Shown piece after piece: positions 55,384 to 63,990 of a stretch of DNA of 64,000 nucleotides. Origin of the DNA: JBCCFC01 sp965213595. GTDB taxonomy: Bacteria > Chloroflexota > Anaerolineae > Caldilineales > Caldilineaceae. Location of the stretch: positions 62,001 to 126,000 of the forward strand of contig CBDBZO010000002.1 in the NCBI GenBank assembly GCA_965213595.1, given 5' to 3'. Both the position numbers and the translations under genes were made by a program. Position 1 is the first letter of the stretch. Each line of letters begins with the position of its first letter. The notes under the pieces are model-generated. The model ran no database searches, was not told the origin of the DNA, and saw only the letters and a program-made list of their open reading frames with translations.

Positions 55384-56187
55384 CTACAAACTGATCCCCG
55401 CCACCGAGCCGCCGTCGACGCGGTAGTTGGAGCCGACGACGAAGCTTGCCAACTCCGAGCAGAGGAAAGCAATGACCGCCGCGACCTCTTCGGGCTTGCC
55501 GCGCCGTTCGAGCACGAGGTGGGGGCGCTCCTCTTTGAGAAACGATTTTACGGCCTCATCAAAGCTGGTGTCGTTTTCGTCGGCGCGCTTCTCCATCATG
55601 GCGTCCGTCATCGGCGTTTCGATGTAGGCGGGCGAGACGGAGTTGACCAGGATGCCATCTTTGGCGTACTGCTTGGAAAGATTTTTCGTAAAATTGAGCA
55701 GCCCCGCCTTGGCCGCGCAGTAAGGCATCTCGTCCACGTAGGGCTGCACGGCATCTTCGGAGGTGATAAAGACGATGCGGCCCCAGCCCGACTTCTGCAT
55801 CACCGGGATAAAGACGCGGGCCACGCGCACCGCCGCCATCAGGTCGACCTGGATGGCCTGCATCCATTCGTCGTCCGTGATCTCCAGAAAATCGCCCGTC
55901 GCGCCAGTGATGCCCGCGGCGTTGACGATAATGTCGACCGTACCGTAGTGATCAACGATCTGGTCGCGGGCGGATTGGACTTCGTCCAGCTTGGTCAAAT
56001 CCGCCGAGACGGAGATGACTTCGCCGAGCTTGCTGAGTTCTTCCGCTGTCTCCTTCAAATCGTCCGTTGTTTTGTCCAACAGCGCGATCTTCACGCCTTC
56101 GCTCGCCAGAATTTTCGCCGTTTCGCGGCCAATGCCCGAATCGCCGCCCGTGATGAGCGCCACTTTGCCTTTGATACCGAGATCCAT
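55384..56187 (-). CDS. Short-chain dehydrogenase/reductase (SDR)
   Basis: A 267-residue classical SDR: cofactor loop ALITGGDSGIGRETAK, acidic LLDKTTDDL suggesting NAD preference, IIVNAAGITG, catalytic Ser in VFITSED and Tyr-x3-Lys in MPYCAAKAG, then LVNSVSPAYIETPMTDAM and a C-terminal YRVDGGSVAGISL. The substrate is unknown. ATG 56187 with AGGAG 5 nt upstream. Confidence 0.94.
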   Translation of the reverse strand: MDLGIKGKVALITGGDSGIGRETAKILASEGVKIALLDKTTDDLKETAEELSKLGEVISVSADLTKLDEVQSARDQIVDHYGTVDIIVNAAGITGATGDFLEITDDEWMQAIQVDLMAAVRVARVFIPVMQKSGWGRIVFITSEDAVQPYVDEMPYCAAKAGLLNFTKNLSKQYAKDGILVNSVSPAYIETPMTDAMMEKRADENDTSFDEAVKSFLKEERPHLVLERRGKPEEVAAVIAFLCSELASFVVGSNYRVDGGSVAGISL

Positions 56188-56358
56188 GATTCTCCTAAAG
56201 TTGATGCGGTACATAACCTGATCACGCGGGGGACGCCCACCAGCCACCGCTGAAATGGCGAACGGTCGGCTCGATTCTATCACGCGCGGAATGGGAGAGT
56301 CGTGAAAATTTGTCCTATTTGTGTCGGGCTTGTTCAGGCGAGCAACTGAAAACAAGAT

Positions 56359-56418
56359 GATCCACGAAGGGCACGAAGGAAGAGGGTCGACTCTCTTCCT
56401 TCGTGCCCTTCGCGGATC
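56359..56418. repeat. CACGAAGG hairpin repeat
   Basis: GATCCACGAAGGGCACGAAG pairs with CTTCGTGCCCTTCGCGGATC across 60 bp, joined by AAGAG/CTCTT. Same family as 16478-16557 and 45727-45808. Confidence 0.8.
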
Positions 56419-56616
56419 GCTTTTTGGATGGCTTGACCTGATCGGCAGTTTTTAGAGCGGCTCCTCGTCTCCTCAATCGCCAAGCGGTGCAGGAGTGAAT
56501 GCTGTCAAGCGGAAGCATTGGCAACTCTGTGACGAGTCCATGTCGAAGTTTGGAAGAAATTTGATATACTGTCAATCATCGGCAGACCGCAACCGCGGTG
56601 CGAGGATTGGTGCATT

Positions 56617-56701
56617 TCGCTCCGGGACGAGTTGTCATTTCGAGCGGGTCTATCCCAAAGGGCAGCGGGCGAAATCGGATTAGCGGGAAATCTTTTGGTA
56701 G
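56617..56701. repeat. TTTCGAGCGGG interspersed repeat
   Basis: GTCATTTCGAGCGGGT, CCCAAAGGGCAGCGGGCGAA and TTAGCGGGAAATCTTTTGG recur with changes at 18351-18429. No coding capacity. Confidence 0.6.
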
Positions 56702-56755
56702 CCGTCCAACGCTTATCAGAGACCGGACACAACACTTTAATACGAGGAGCACAAA

Positions 56756-57547
56756 ATGTCTTCTACCTTAACCGATCTCCACGGCGACCGCGCCGCCGCG
56801 CGCGGCGTTCCCTCGCTCGTTTGGCGCGCTGGGCAGAACCGCCGGCTGGCCATGATTTTGCGCTGGGGAGAGACAGGTCAGGCCGCGCAGGCAGAGGCGG
56901 GAAGCGGGGAAGAGCCGGCGCTGGGCGATGTGCTGGTGGACGGCTGCGGCATTGGCCTCTACGTGCGCGCGCTGTCGCCCTATGCGACACGCGTGGTGGG
57001 CATGGACATCGAGGGCGAGCATCTGGAATTGGCGGCGCAGAATACGCCAGATGCCCTGCTGCAGCTGGCGCGCGGCGAACAGCTGCCCTATGCCAATGGC
57101 GCCTTTGATCTCGTGCTCAGCCACGAAGTGCTGGAGCACGTGCAGGACGACCGCCGGGCGGTGGCCGAGATGGTGCGCGTGCTGCGGCCGGGCGGGCGCG
57201 CCGTTGTCTTTGTGCCCAATCGGCTCTGGCCCTTCGAGACGCACGGCCACTACTGGCGCGGTCGCTACCGCTTTGGCAACACGCCGCTGATCAACTACCT
57301 GCCCAGCGTCCTGCGCAATCGGCTCGCGCCGCACGTGCGCGTCTACACGGCGCGCGGCCTGCGCGATTTGTTTATCGGCCAGCCGGTGCGCGTCGTTCAC
57401 CACACGCAAATTTACCCCGGCTACGACAATCTCGCCGCCCGGCGACCGGTCGTTGGCGGCGCGCTGCGCCGCGCAACGTATGCACTGGAGGGGTCGCCGC
57501 TGACGGCGTTTGGGCTGAGCCACCTGCTGGTGGTGGAGAAGGTTTGA
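56756..57547 (+). CDS. Class I SAM-dependent methyltransferase
   Basis: A 263-residue protein: degenerate SAM loop VLVDGCGIGLYVRAL, acidic VVGMDIEGEHLELA, LVLSHEVLEHVQDDRRAVAEMVRVLRPGGRAVVFVPNRLWPFETHGHYWRG and a C-terminal TARGLRDLFIG, QIYPGYDN. The HGHYWRG region resembles lipid or glycan methyltransferases. GAGGAG about 7 nt before ATG. Confidence 0.9.
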   Translation: MSSTLTDLHGDRAAARGVPSLVWRAGQNRRLAMILRWGETGQAAQAEAGSGEEPALGDVLVDGCGIGLYVRALSPYATRVVGMDIEGEHLELAAQNTPDALLQLARGEQLPYANGAFDLVLSHEVLEHVQDDRRAVAEMVRVLRPGGRAVVFVPNRLWPFETHGHYWRGRYRFGNTPLINYLPSVLRNRLAPHVRVYTARGLRDLFIGQPVRVVHHTQIYPGYDNLAARRPVVGGALRRATYALEGSPLTAFGLSHLLVVEKV

Positions 57548-57557
57548 ACAGAGAAAG

Positions 57558-60386
57558 CTAGGGCTCGCTGCGGAAGCTGTTGAGGCCGGGAATAAAGAGT
57601 TCGTCGCCGGGCTTGAGCAGTTCGTAGATGCGCATGGCGCTGGGGTTGGCTGCCTGCAGCAGCCGCAGATCGACATCGAACTTCTCGGCAATTAGATACC
57701 ACGAATCGCTGGGCTGCACGATGTAGCGCTGCGCATCCGGCTCCAGGACGAGGGGCAGCCCCGTGGGCACGAGCAGCCGATCCCCCACGCGCAGCACGCC
57801 CCCGCTGCGCAGCACGTGCGCGTTGACGGCCTGCAAATCGCCGGTGTCCACGTCGAAGCGGTCGGCAATGCGCGCCCAGTGGTCGCCGGACCGCACCTCG
57901 TAAAAGCTTAAATCATCACACTCGCCCACGCTCAGCGGAATGCCGCGCCGCAGCGTCCACGCCACGTCGCGGAAGCGCTTGAGTTCGGCGTCCGGGTAGA
58001 ACATGATAACTTCAGCGTCGGGGCTCGGCGCGCGCGGCGGTGCAGCCAGCGAAGAGAGCGTGTTGGCCGCGCGCCCCACGCCCGTGCTCGCGCTGATGGG
58101 CGCCAGGCCCCGCTTGGCCGCCAGGATGCTCGGTGCGGGGGCCAGCCGCAGGATCGCGCGCTCGCTGCCGCTGGCGCTGGCGCAGTAGAGCGGAACGCCG
58201 CTGTAGGGGTGGACGTAGACCGTCTCCTCGCGCTCCACCGTATCCGCCAGCGGCGACCTGCGCACGTTGAGCCAGGCCTCGCTAAAGTATTCGCCGCCGC
58301 CGCTGCGGCAGCTCGCTTGCGGCGGGCACTCATCCAGCAGGCGCACGCTCTCCGGTGGCGCGAAGACCCACGCGGTGAGGTCGCCGCCGCTGGCGGGCGC
58401 GGCGGGCGCGCCCAGCTTGCTCAACATTGCGGGATCGGCGAGCACGGCATCCATGAAGGCGTTCCACATGGGGGCGGCCCCGCGCGAGCCGGGGCTTTCG
58501 CGCAGCGGCGCGCCACTGTTATTGCCCGTCCACACGCCAGCCACAAGGTAGCGCGTGTAGCCGACGGTCCAGTTGTCGCGCCAGTCGTTGGTGGTGCCGG
58601 TTTTGGCCGCGGCGGGCACCTCCAGCTCCAGCTGGTTGTTGGCGCCGAACGAAGGCTGGCGCGCGCGCTCGTCGCTGAGCATGTCCGTGAGTTGAAAGGC
58701 CGTGGCGCTGGAGAGCCGCTGCACCGGCTGCACCAGGCCCGGCGGCACGGGCAGGCCCGCCTGCGCCGCCAGCGAATCGCGCCTGTACAAATCGAAAATC
58801 TCCACGCGCTCGCCGTAGCTGTCGGATAGCTGGTGGACGTAGTTCGGCTCTAAAAACTGCCCGCCGTTCGCCATCACGTGGTAAGCCGTGGTGAGGTCGA
58901 GCAGGCGGACTTCGCCAGCGCCCAGCGCCAGGCTCAGGCCGTAGCTAACGCCGCTGCGCCCCCAGCTGCGGATGCCAAGCTGCGCCGCGCCCTCGATCAG
59001 CGTCTCCACGCCCAGCCCGTCCAGCACCTTGACGGCGGGGATGTTGTAGCTGTTGGCCAGCGCCGTGCGCGTGGTCACCAGCCCGTGGAAGCGGTTGTCG
59101 TAGTTGCGCGGTTCATAGACGCGATTGTCACCCAGCCGATACTCGATGGGCGTATCCCACAGCACCGTCGCCGGGCTGATCTGGCCCGCATCCAGCGCCA
59201 GGGCGTAGAGCACGGGCTTGATGGCGCTGCCGGGCTGCCGCGGCATCACCGCGACGTTGACTTGGCCGTCTCGGGGGTCGCTGTAGTCCAGCCCGCCGAC
59301 CATCACCATCACCTGCGCCGTGCCCGGCTGCATGGCGACCAGGGCGGCGTTGCTCATGCCCAAGCGCGGCCCCAGCGTGGCCACCTGGTCGCGCAGGATC
59401 TCTTCGGCCAGCTGCTGCATGGGCAGATCAAGCGAGGTGTAGACGTGCAGGCCGGAGCGTTCGACATAGCCCTCGCCAAAGCGGGCGTTGAGCGCGCGCA
59501 CGGCCTGCTCGGTGAAGTGGGGCGCGGGGTTGCGCGGTCGACGCGGCTCGCCCGCCAGCACGAGCGGCTGGGCAAAGACGGCGTCGGCTTCGGCCTGGCT
59601 GATGAAGCCGTGGCGCACCATCAAATCCAGCACGATGCGCTGGCGCTGCTTGGCCCCTTCGAGGTTGCGGTAGGGATCGAGATAGGCGGGCTGTTGGGGT
59701 AGACCCGCCAGCAGCGAGGCCTCGGCCAGGCTCAGCTCGGCGGCGGGTTTGTTGAAATAGACCTGCGCCGCGGCTTCCGGCCCATAGGCGCGGTGGCCGT
59801 AGTTGAGCAGGTTGAGGTACATCTCAAGCAGCTCATCCTTGTCGTAGAGCAGCGTTAGCTCCTGGGCGATGCCCGCTTCGAGCATCTTGCGGTCCATCGT
59901 CTGGTCGTAGCGCTGATCGGGGCCGAGGAAGAGGTTGCGCGCCAGCTGCATCGTGATCGTGCTCGCACCGGAGGTAACCTGGCGCTGACGCATGTTGCGC
60001 CAGGCGGCAGCGGCCACGCGCGAGGCGTCGATGCCGCTGTTGATGTAAAAGGTGTGGTCTTCGGTGGCGATGGTGGCGTCCAGCAGGTGGGGCGAGACGG
60101 CGTCCAGCGCAATCCACGTGCGGCGGCCCTCGCCGACGAGCTCGGTGAGCGGCGTGCCGTTGCGGTCGTAGAGGTAGGTGGTCTGAAAAACGCGCGGCAG
60201 GGGGCCCGGCTGGAATTCGCGCAGATAGCTTTCCACGGCGGTCAGCGTGTTGACGCCGTCTGGCTTGGGGCCGGTCAGGTTGCTGGAGCGACAGGCGACG
60301 AGCAGCAGGAGACCAAGCAAAAGCAGGGCCAGGCGACGTAGAGCGGGGCCGCGCCGTCGGGTGTGGTGGTGCATTGAAAACCCCAT
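57558..60386 (-). CDS. pbpC: Penicillin-binding protein 1C with C-terminal LysM domains
   Basis: About 942 residues: a lipoprotein-like N-terminus (LLLLVAC), GT51 glycosyltransferase (about 65-240; ATEDHTFYINSGID, TITMQLARNLFLG) and transpeptidase with SxxK in PGSAIKP, SxN in NSYN and KTG in AAKTGTTNDWRDNW. The Cys-rich PBP1C-type region follows (LDECPPQASC), then two LysM domains (YEVRSGDHWARIADRF and YIVQPSDSWYLIAEKF) in place of the usual beta-domain. LysM would tether it to peptidoglycan. It builds cell-wall glycan, so a murein-containing cell is implied. Start ATG 60386 or 60374. Confidence 0.93.
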   Translation of the reverse strand: MGFSMHHHTRRRGPALRRLALLLLGLLLLVACRSSNLTGPKPDGVNTLTAVESYLREFQPGPLPRVFQTTYLYDRNGTPLTELVGEGRRTWIALDAVSPHLLDATIATEDHTFYINSGIDASRVAAAAWRNMRQRQVTSGASTITMQLARNLFLGPDQRYDQTMDRKMLEAGIAQELTLLYDKDELLEMYLNLLNYGHRAYGPEAAAQVYFNKPAAELSLAEASLLAGLPQQPAYLDPYRNLEGAKQRQRIVLDLMVRHGFISQAEADAVFAQPLVLAGEPRRPRNPAPHFTEQAVRALNARFGEGYVERSGLHVYTSLDLPMQQLAEEILRDQVATLGPRLGMSNAALVAMQPGTAQVMVMVGGLDYSDPRDGQVNVAVMPRQPGSAIKPVLYALALDAGQISPATVLWDTPIEYRLGDNRVYEPRNYDNRFHGLVTTRTALANSYNIPAVKVLDGLGVETLIEGAAQLGIRSWGRSGVSYGLSLALGAGEVRLLDLTTAYHVMANGGQFLEPNYVHQLSDSYGERVEIFDLYRRDSLAAQAGLPVPPGLVQPVQRLSSATAFQLTDMLSDERARQPSFGANNQLELEVPAAAKTGTTNDWRDNWTVGYTRYLVAGVWTGNNSGAPLRESPGSRGAAPMWNAFMDAVLADPAMLSKLGAPAAPASGGDLTAWVFAPPESVRLLDECPPQASCRSGGGEYFSEAWLNVRRSPLADTVEREETVYVHPYSGVPLYCASASGSERAILRLAPAPSILAAKRGLAPISASTGVGRAANTLSSLAAPPRAPSPDAEVIMFYPDAELKRFRDVAWTLRRGIPLSVGECDDLSFYEVRSGDHWARIADRFDVDTGDLQAVNAHVLRSGGVLRVGDRLLVPTGLPLVLEPDAQRYIVQPSDSWYLIAEKFDVDLRLLQAANPSAMRIYELLKPGDELFIPGLNSFRSEP

Positions 60387-60612
60387 TCTCAAGAGCCAAT
60401 CAAGTAGGATAAAGTGGACGTCAGTGTATTAGAAATGGCAAGCCGCCGGACTGAAGCATCAGAACCGACTATCGCTGCGGGGCGGTAGGTGGATGCAAAT
60501 ACCAAGACGACAACCTGATCGCAAAGGTTACGCACCCGGCGCGCATATTCTATTTGGTCAATTTTCCTCAGCGGATGGCTGAGAAGGGTCGCTGTTGCGG
60601 AAGGGGGAGAGA

Positions 60613-60683
<71 letters not shown>

Positions 60684-60813
60684 CCGCTTGTGCACTGCTC
60701 GCGTACTGCTCATAATATTGAATGGGGCAGCAACGGCTCCATCGCAAATTGATTTTTTGCGCCGCCACGCTCTACAATGCGAGTGACGCGTATCCTATCA
60801 GCAGGCCACTAAA

Positions 60814-61251
60814 ATGTCAAGTTCCACTTCTACATCTCAACAAGCGGCACGCAAACAAGCCACCCCACCTGGCCCACCGCGCGCCGACCGCACCCTGCAC
60901 TGCGCGCGCTGCGGCGTCGAATTTCTGTGGCCGCGCGAGGAGCAGGCCTCGGAGGCGGAGCGACCGGCGCGCTGTGCGGGCTGTCGACGGCTGCTGCCGG
61001 GCACGGCGCGCGAGCGGGGCCTGGTCAGGTGGTTCAACGCGCGCCGCCGCTACGGCTTCATCACGCGTGGGGACGGCGAGGAGATTTTTGTACACGGCTC
61101 GCAGGTGCAGCGCGCGGAGGCGGGGCCCGCAGCAGGACGTCGTCGGCTGCTGGAGGGGGATTTGGTGGAATTTGCCGTGGTCGAAAGCGAGCGGGGGCCG
61201 CAGGCGGAGGCGGTGCGGATTTTGCAGGCTGCTGAAGATCAAGTGCAATGA
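60814..61251 (+). CDS. Zinc-ribbon plus cold-shock domain protein
   Basis: 145 residues. The N-terminal part has Cys-x2-Cys pairs (HCARCGVEF and RCAGCRR, about 29-57), a zinc ribbon. A cold-shock domain follows (about 67-140; GLVRWFNARRRYGFITRGDGEEIFVHGSQV), with the RNP1-like YGFI and RNP2-like IFVH motifs. Small proteins of this fused type probably bind RNA or single-stranded DNA. The ordinary CSD protein lacks the zinc ribbon. Confidence 0.9.
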   Translation: MSSSTSTSQQAARKQATPPGPPRADRTLHCARCGVEFLWPREEQASEAERPARCAGCRRLLPGTARERGLVRWFNARRRYGFITRGDGEEIFVHGSQVQRAEAGPAAGRRRLLEGDLVEFAVVESERGPQAEAVRILQAAEDQVQ

Positions 61252-61282
61252 AAATGTCCGCTTGATAAGCGTTCGTAAGGCT

Positions 61283-61360
61283 ATGCGCCTTTACGATTAC
61301 GTCGTCATCTTTGAAATTATCGACGAGCGCTACATTGTCCGCATCCTCGATATTGAGTAA
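61283..61360 (+). pseudogene. Remnant resembling a RelE/ParE toxin C-terminus
   Basis: 25 codons (MRLYDYVVIFEIIDERYIVRILDIE) match the closing strands of RelE/ParE toxins, which read like GDYRVIYEIDDxxxxVxIL. The rest of such a gene is absent. Too short to be sure. Confidence 0.3.
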
Positions 61361-61363
61361 ACC

Positions 61364-62476
61364 TCAAATCCCCTCAAAAAACGCATCGTACAACTTTGCC
61401 ACCGCAGCCCAATCGTAGTGCGCCACCACGTGCTGCCGCAGCGACGGCGGCGCGGGGCGCGGCAACTGGAGCCGCTGCGTGGCTTTTTGGTACAGGTCGG
61501 CCCCGTCCGCGTAGAGGCAGGCGGGGTGGAGAGCTGGCGGAATCAGCTCCGGGTAGCTGAGGCGATCCGGCAGCAGCGGGAACGCGCCCGCGGCGATCGC
61601 CTCCAGCACGCTGATGCCAAAAAATTCGTGGGCCGCCGTGCTCACCACCAGCGACGCGCACCGCAGCAGCGCCACGTAGTCGGCGCGCGATTCAACATAG
61701 CCCCAGTGCACAATCTGCTCGGCCAGCTCGTGCCGCGCTTCCTCAAACTCCTCCGGCACGTTGCGAAAGTTCTCCCCCGCTACCGCCAGTCGAAAATCGA
61801 CGCCCGCCTCGCGCAACTGGTAGAGCAGCGCGAAAAAGTCGGCGGGGCGCTTGTCGTACTCCCAGCGCTGGTTCCAGACGATTAGGGGAACCTCTCGCTC
61901 GGCTTGGGCCGCGGAGATTTCGTCGCGTGCGCCGGTTGCCAGCGCCGCGGCATTGATGCCCACGGGCAGCACGTGGGCCGTGCTTTGAACGGAATCAACC
62001 AAAGCCAGGTGATTGTAATCCGGGAAGTGTTTGAGCAGATTGGGTAGGGCGTCAAACCAGCTCCGCCGGTGGTAGTCGCTGTTGAAGAGAACGGCATCGG
62101 CGGCAAGCTGGCTGAGCCAGTTGAGCATGGCGTAGGTGTAATCCGGCTTTTCGCCGGGGCGCGGCGGGTAGGTGAGCTGATTTTCGTGCATGTAGAGCAC
62201 GGTGGGCACGTTCGCGGGCAGCGCTTGGCGCAGCAGGGCCAGCCAGGCGGGCAGGTTGACCATGTCTGTGGCGAGGACGAGATCGGGGGCGGGCGCCTGC
62301 GCAAGCAGCTCGCGCGCCTGGGCGGCCAGCTCGATTGCGCCGCCCTGCATGCGCCACTTCCAAAAGCGCCCGGCCATCGTCAGCAGCGTGATCTCGTGGC
62401 GGCTGTGGCGGGCGAGGCCGCGGGCCCAGGCGCGGTGGCTGCCGGTGTGGTAGGGGGAGAGAAGCCAGATGTGCAT
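61364..62476 (-). CDS. QTMAN-like glycosyltransferase (DUF3524 domain)
   Basis: A 370-residue GT-B protein whose N-terminal half matches the tRNA-queuosine mannosyltransferase-like domain: WLLSPYHTGSHRAWARGLARHSRHEITLLTMAGRFWKWRMQGGA, DMVNLPAWLALLR, YMHENQLTYP and LNWLSQLAADAVLFNSDYHR. The donor-binding half has VWNQRWEYDKRP and EFFGISVLEAIAAGAFPLLPDRLSYPE. Eukaryotic relatives mannosylate queuosine in tRNA-Asp; in bacteria the acceptor is not established. Start ATG 62476. Confidence 0.9.
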   Translation of the reverse strand: MHIWLLSPYHTGSHRAWARGLARHSRHEITLLTMAGRFWKWRMQGGAIELAAQARELLAQAPAPDLVLATDMVNLPAWLALLRQALPANVPTVLYMHENQLTYPPRPGEKPDYTYAMLNWLSQLAADAVLFNSDYHRRSWFDALPNLLKHFPDYNHLALVDSVQSTAHVLPVGINAAALATGARDEISAAQAEREVPLIVWNQRWEYDKRPADFFALLYQLREAGVDFRLAVAGENFRNVPEEFEEARHELAEQIVHWGYVESRADYVALLRCASLVVSTAAHEFFGISVLEAIAAGAFPLLPDRLSYPELIPPALHPACLYADGADLYQKATQRLQLPRPAPPSLRQHVVAHYDWAAVAKLYDAFFEGI

Positions 62477-62689
62477 AGTGAAGGGAATGGTCAATGGTTG
62501 ACGGTGAATTGTCAATTGTCAATGGGGGTTGATGGAGAATTGGGTGAGAAATTTTTTGATGGGGAAAAGAGGTTGTGGTAAAGTAGACGTTTGCGGCAGG
62601 AAGATTCGTCAAGCGTTCCCTGCCTCTTTCTGCTCGTGGGAGAGTCCCGCGGGCGATACACCAGAGAAAGCACGTAAAGGAGAATTCAC

Positions 62690-63055
62690 GTGAGCACACC
62701 AGTTGCGCCAACGGCTGATAGTCAGGCCGATGCCCAATCCAATGCCCAGGCCAATGTCAAAGCAGAGGGTCGGCGGCAGTACGAGTTGGTCTACATCCTC
62801 CAGCCGGAGTTGACGGACCGAGAAATTGAGGCGCTGAATCAGCGCGTGACGGACGCGATCTTTGACAGCGGTGGCGCGGACGTCTCCACCGAGCTGTGGG
62901 GGCAGCGCACGCTGGCCTACGAAATTCGCGATCACTGGAAGGGTTACTACGTGGTGCACAACTTCGAGATCGACGCGGAGGGGCCGGCGCTAATTGATCG
63001 GCTGCTGCGCTTTAACGAAGATGTGCTGCGCTACAAGGTGATGCGGACGGATTAA
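62690..63055 (+). CDS. rpsF: 30S ribosomal protein S6
   Basis: 121 residues: about 28 residues of N-terminal Gln/Ala-rich extension, then the S6 fold (YELVYILQPELTDREIEALNQRVTDAIFDSGGADVSTELWGQRTLAYEI to VLRYKVMRTD). It starts with GTG, with AAAGGAG 8 nt upstream. S6 binds S18 on the platform of the small subunit. rpsR follows after 23 bp; the ssb gene commonly found between them is absent. Confidence 0.96.
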   Translation: MSTPVAPTADSQADAQSNAQANVKAEGRRQYELVYILQPELTDREIEALNQRVTDAIFDSGGADVSTELWGQRTLAYEIRDHWKGYYVVHNFEIDAEGPALIDRLLRFNEDVLRYKVMRTD

Positions 63056-63078
63056 CCAGCGAATTTGAGGAGAATACC

Positions 63079-63867
63079 ATGTCAGATCAAGCGAACCCCA
63101 TAGAGAACACAGAAGAAAACACAGAAGTGGCGGCGGAAAACGCGCAAGCGCCCGTAGAAACCGTGCAGAGCGAAGAGGCGCTGGAGACGGAATTCGCCGA
63201 GCAGGGCGAGACGGTCGACGCGCCGCGCGAGGGCGAATTTGAGCCGAGCAACGGCCGCCCCGTTCAGACAGCCGCAGAGGCGGCAGCCAATTCAGAGGTG
63301 AGCGACGAGCCGAGCGACGAGGAAAACGTTGTTACCGCAGAGGTAACCACAGAGACAACTTCAGAGGCAGAGGAAGCCATGGCCGAATCGTTTGCCGAGC
63401 AGGGCGAGACGGTGGGGGAGGCCAACACCTTTGCCCCCGGCCCCGAATCGGAGACGGTCGCGCAGCCAGCGGATGATTCCGTTGCGCAAACGGTGGCCGA
63501 CCCGCTAGCCGGTACGGATGGCGAACAGCCAACCGGCGCAACCGGCGGTGCAGCGGCTGGCGACGCCAGCGGCGACTCACGCGAAGTGCGGGTGGAGCGC
63601 ACGAGCGGCCCGGCCATGTTTGAGCTGCCGGAGCGCATGGCGCGCAACCGCCGCATCTACGACGCCAAAATTGAGGATATTCACTACAAGAACATTCCCA
63701 TGCTCGTCCGCTTCCTGGACACCTACGGGCGCATCCTCTCGCGGCGGCGCACGGGCGTCAGCGCCAAGATGCAGCGGCGCGTGGTGCAGTCCGTCAAGCT
63801 TGCGCGCGAGCTTTCGCTGCTGCCCTACACCAACGAGCACAATCGCCTTTCGCGAAAGAATCGTTAA
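63079..63867 (+). CDS. rpsR: 30S ribosomal protein S18 with long acidic N-terminal extension
   Basis: 262 residues. The last 77 are S18 (RRIYDAKIEDIHYKNIPMLVRFLDTYGRILSRRRTGVSAKMQRRVVQSVKLARELSLLPYT). S18 is usually 70-90 residues. The first 185 are Glu/Ala/Thr-rich and probably disordered, with an internal repeat FAEQGETV near residues 38 and 107. The zinc-type Cys residues sometimes seen in S18 are missing. AGGAG before ATG 63079. It is the second gene of the rpsF operon. Confidence 0.94.
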   Translation: MSDQANPIENTEENTEVAAENAQAPVETVQSEEALETEFAEQGETVDAPREGEFEPSNGRPVQTAAEAAANSEVSDEPSDEENVVTAEVTTETTSEAEEAMAESFAEQGETVGEANTFAPGPESETVAQPADDSVAQTVADPLAGTDGEQPTGATGGAAAGDASGDSREVRVERTSGPAMFELPERMARNRRIYDAKIEDIHYKNIPMLVRFLDTYGRILSRRRTGVSAKMQRRVVQSVKLARELSLLPYTNEHNRLSRKNR

Positions 63868-63900
63868 GCAGAGCCGAGCGGAATCAGCGCACATGAACCC

Positions 63901-63946
63901 AGGCACAGAACGTCGAACGGGGTGACCCCTTCCGCAGTCTGTGCCT
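63901..63946 (+). terminator. Candidate terminator after rpsR
   Basis: AGGCACAGA pairs with TCTGTGCCT around an inner GGGGTGACCCC hairpin, followed by TTCTGTTTCCCTTTCC. It could end or attenuate the rpsF-rpsR message. Confidence 0.5.
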
Positions 63947-63990
63947 TTCTGTTTCCCTTTCCCCGACCCATTACTTCTTGGAAAATTGTT

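Larger units (their letters stand above)
56188..56755. other. 568-bp intergenic region with two repeat types
   Basis: No gene is found. A CACGAAGG hairpin lies at 56359-56418 and a TTTCGAGCGGG repeat at 56617-56701. The divergent promoters of the SDR and methyltransferase genes must lie here; the TTTGATATACTG stretch near 56560 is a possible -10 region. Confidence 0.6.
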
